Below are positions 63,011 to 64,000 of a stretch of DNA of 64,000 nt, one piece after another; position 1 is the first letter of the stretch; each line of letters begins with the position of its first letter. The stretch lies in the NCBI GenBank assembly GCA_965229345.1, contig OZ245872.1, positions 1,240,001 to 1,304,000 on the forward strand, given 5' to 3'. The notes under the pieces were generated by a model. That model was not told the DNA's origin, made no database searches, and was given only the letters and a program-made list of their open reading frames with translations. This DNA is from PBB1 sp965229345 (lineage in GTDB: Bacteria; Pseudomonadota; Gammaproteobacteria; Burkholderiales; Burkholderiaceae_C). A program made the translations under genes and the position numbers.

Positions 63011-64000
63011 ATGTCCCCCGCTGATCCGGCGACCGACGCGCTGCCGGTGGTCATCATCGGTGCGGGCCTGGCCGGCCTGACGGTGGCGCTGCACCTGGCG
63101 GCCGAACACCCGGTCGTGGTGCTGGCCAAGCGCAACCTCGACGAGGCGGCGACGGCGTGGGCCCAGGGGGGCATCGTCGGCGTGCTGGGCGACGACGACA
63201 GCATCGATTCCCATGTGCGCGATACCCAGGATGCGGGCGCGGGCCTGGTCGACGAGCACACCGCGCGGTTCATCGCGCAGCACAGTGCCGAGGCGATCGC
63301 CTGGCTGGTCGAGCGTGGGGTGCCTTTTTCGGCCGACCCCGACGGCCCGCTGGGACTGCACCTGACGCGCGAAGGCGGCCATGCGGTGCGCCGCATCGCG
63401 CATGCGGCCGATGCGACCGGCAAGGCGATCCACGACGTGCTGCTCGACGAGGTCAAGCGCCACCCGAACATCGACATGCGCGAACGCTGGATGGCGGTCG
63501 ACGTGATCACCTCGCGACAACTCAAGCGCGACGAGCCGCCGCGCTGCTACGGTGTCTACGCACTCGACATCGATCGCCAGCGTGTCGAGACACTGCCTGC
63601 GCGCGCGGTGGTGCTGGCCACCGGCGGTGTCGGCAAGGTGTATCGGTACACGAGCAATCCCGACACCGCGACCGGCGACGGCATCGCGATGGCCTGGCGC
63701 GCGGGCTGCCGCATCGGCAACATGGAGTTCATCCAGTTCCACCCGACCTGCCTGTACCACCCGCAGGAGCGCAGCTTCCTGATCACCGAGGCGCTGCGCG
63801 GCGAGGGCGCCCACCTGAAGCTGCCGAGCCTGGGGCCGGGCGATCCGGGTGGCAAGCGCTTCATGGCGGCGCACGACGAGCGCATGGAGCTGGCGCCGCG
63901 CGACATCGTCGCCCGCGCGATCGACTTCGAGATGAAGCGGCATGGCCTCGACCACGTGTGGCTCGACGCCACCCACCTCGGCGAGGCGTTTCTGAAAGAA
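63011..64000 (+). CDS. nadB: L-aspartate oxidase, 5' part
   Basis: NadB oxidises L-aspartate to iminoaspartate for NAD synthesis. The first 330 codons are in the window and the gene runs off the end. The FAD motif IIGAGLAGLTVALHL, AATAWAQGGIVG, REGGHAVRRIAHAADATG and QFHPTCLY are all visible and typical of the succinate dehydrogenase/aspartate oxidase fold. The start is the ATG at 63011; no stop is present by base 64000. Confidence 0.93.
   Translation, partial: MSPADPATDALPVVIIGAGLAGLTVALHLAAEHPVVVLAKRNLDEAATAWAQGGIVGVLGDDDSIDSHVRDTQDAGAGLVDEHTARFIAQHSAEAIAWLVERGVPFSADPDGPLGLHLTREGGHAVRRIAHAADATGKAIHDVLLDEVKRHPNIDMRERWMAVDVITSRQLKRDEPPRCYGVYALDIDRQRVETLPARAVVLATGGVGKVYRYTSNPDTATGDGIAMAWRAGCRIGNMEFIQFHPTCLYHPQERSFLITEALRGEGAHLKLPSLGPGDPGGKRFMAAHDERMELAPRDIVARAIDFEMKRHGLDHVWLDATHLGEAFLKE

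Overview
The window is 64 kb of a GC-rich bacterial chromosome. The gene content and order point to a betaproteobacterium of the order Burkholderiales, probably in the Leptothrix/Rubrivivax/Sphaerotilus neighbourhood. Supporting signs are the suhB-trmJ-cysE block, the alaA-hom-thrC-moeA-moaD-moaE-clpB block, DUF3460-scpA, divergent ppsR/ppsA, a PEP-CTERM protein and rpsU-yqeY. This placement is inference from synteny and protein style. I see no rRNA, tRNA, CRISPR array, prophage or insertion sequence. Genes are tightly packed and no gene-free gap exceeds 300 bases, so the window is mostly core chromosome with a few accessory genes.

Layout. 0-3 kb: the 3' end of an aspartoacylase-like gene, then an ABC ATPase, FtsX-type permease and DUF3299 export operon. 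3-5.6 kb: a diguanylate cyclase (-), a DUF1841 gene and a variant PAP2 phosphatase. 5.6-9.5 kb (-): DUF3460, scpA, bioB, panB and panC, covering chromosome condensation, biotin and pantothenate. 9.6-12.2 kb (+): a CYTH-CHAD protein and UDP-glucuronate decarboxylase. 12.3-14.4 kb (-): metG. 14.5-20 kb (+): apbC, a DUF4399 protein, a membrane C13 protease, dcd, a small ORF, a zinc metallopeptidase and a small orphan. 20-23 kb (-): an exported truncated globin, a DUF3034 barrel and dinB. 22.9-24.7 kb (+): an exported gluzincin and a GST. 24.7-28.2 kb: suhB (-), trmJ, a PEP-CTERM protein and cysE. 28.2-31 kb: mog and darP (-), pmbA (+).

31-34.3 kb: a TRAP transporter whose binding protein (+) converges on its permeases (-). 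34.3-37.7 kb (-): a TIGR01244 phosphatase, yqeY, rpsU, a YhiN-type flavoprotein and ppsR. 37.9-40.3 kb (+): ppsA. 40.3-44 kb (-): an overlapping moaA-mobA-HTTM-DCC operon. 44-48.8 kb: an NlpC/P60 hydrolase (-), acuI and prpE (acrylate/propionate to propionyl-CoA) and an exported ATP-type DNA ligase. 48.9-51.6 kb (-): PhoH, Bcp and a Mth938-like protein. 51.6-58.7 kb (+): alaA, hom, thrC, moeA, moaD, an AT-richer orphan ORF, moaE and crcB. 58.8-61.4 kb: clpB behind a near-consensus heat-shock promoter. 61.5-62.8 kb (-): a protein with a Roadblock/LC7-like C-terminus. 63.0 kb to the end: nadB, cut by the window edge.

Themes. Molybdenum cofactor synthesis is spread over three places (mog; moaA-mobA; moeA-moaD-moaE). 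Pyruvate/PEP and propionyl-CoA metabolism is represented by ppsA/ppsR, acuI/prpE and a 2-oxoacid-type TRAP binding protein. Several exported proteins carry twin-arginine-like signals (DctP, the gluzincin and the DNA ligase). The best candidates for undescribed biology are the HTTM-DCC pair coupled to moaA-mobA, the exported DNA ligase with a twin-arginine-like leader, the globin-DUF3034 pair, the foreign-looking ORF inside the moaD-moaE junction, and a related intergenic repeat found at two convergent gene junctions.
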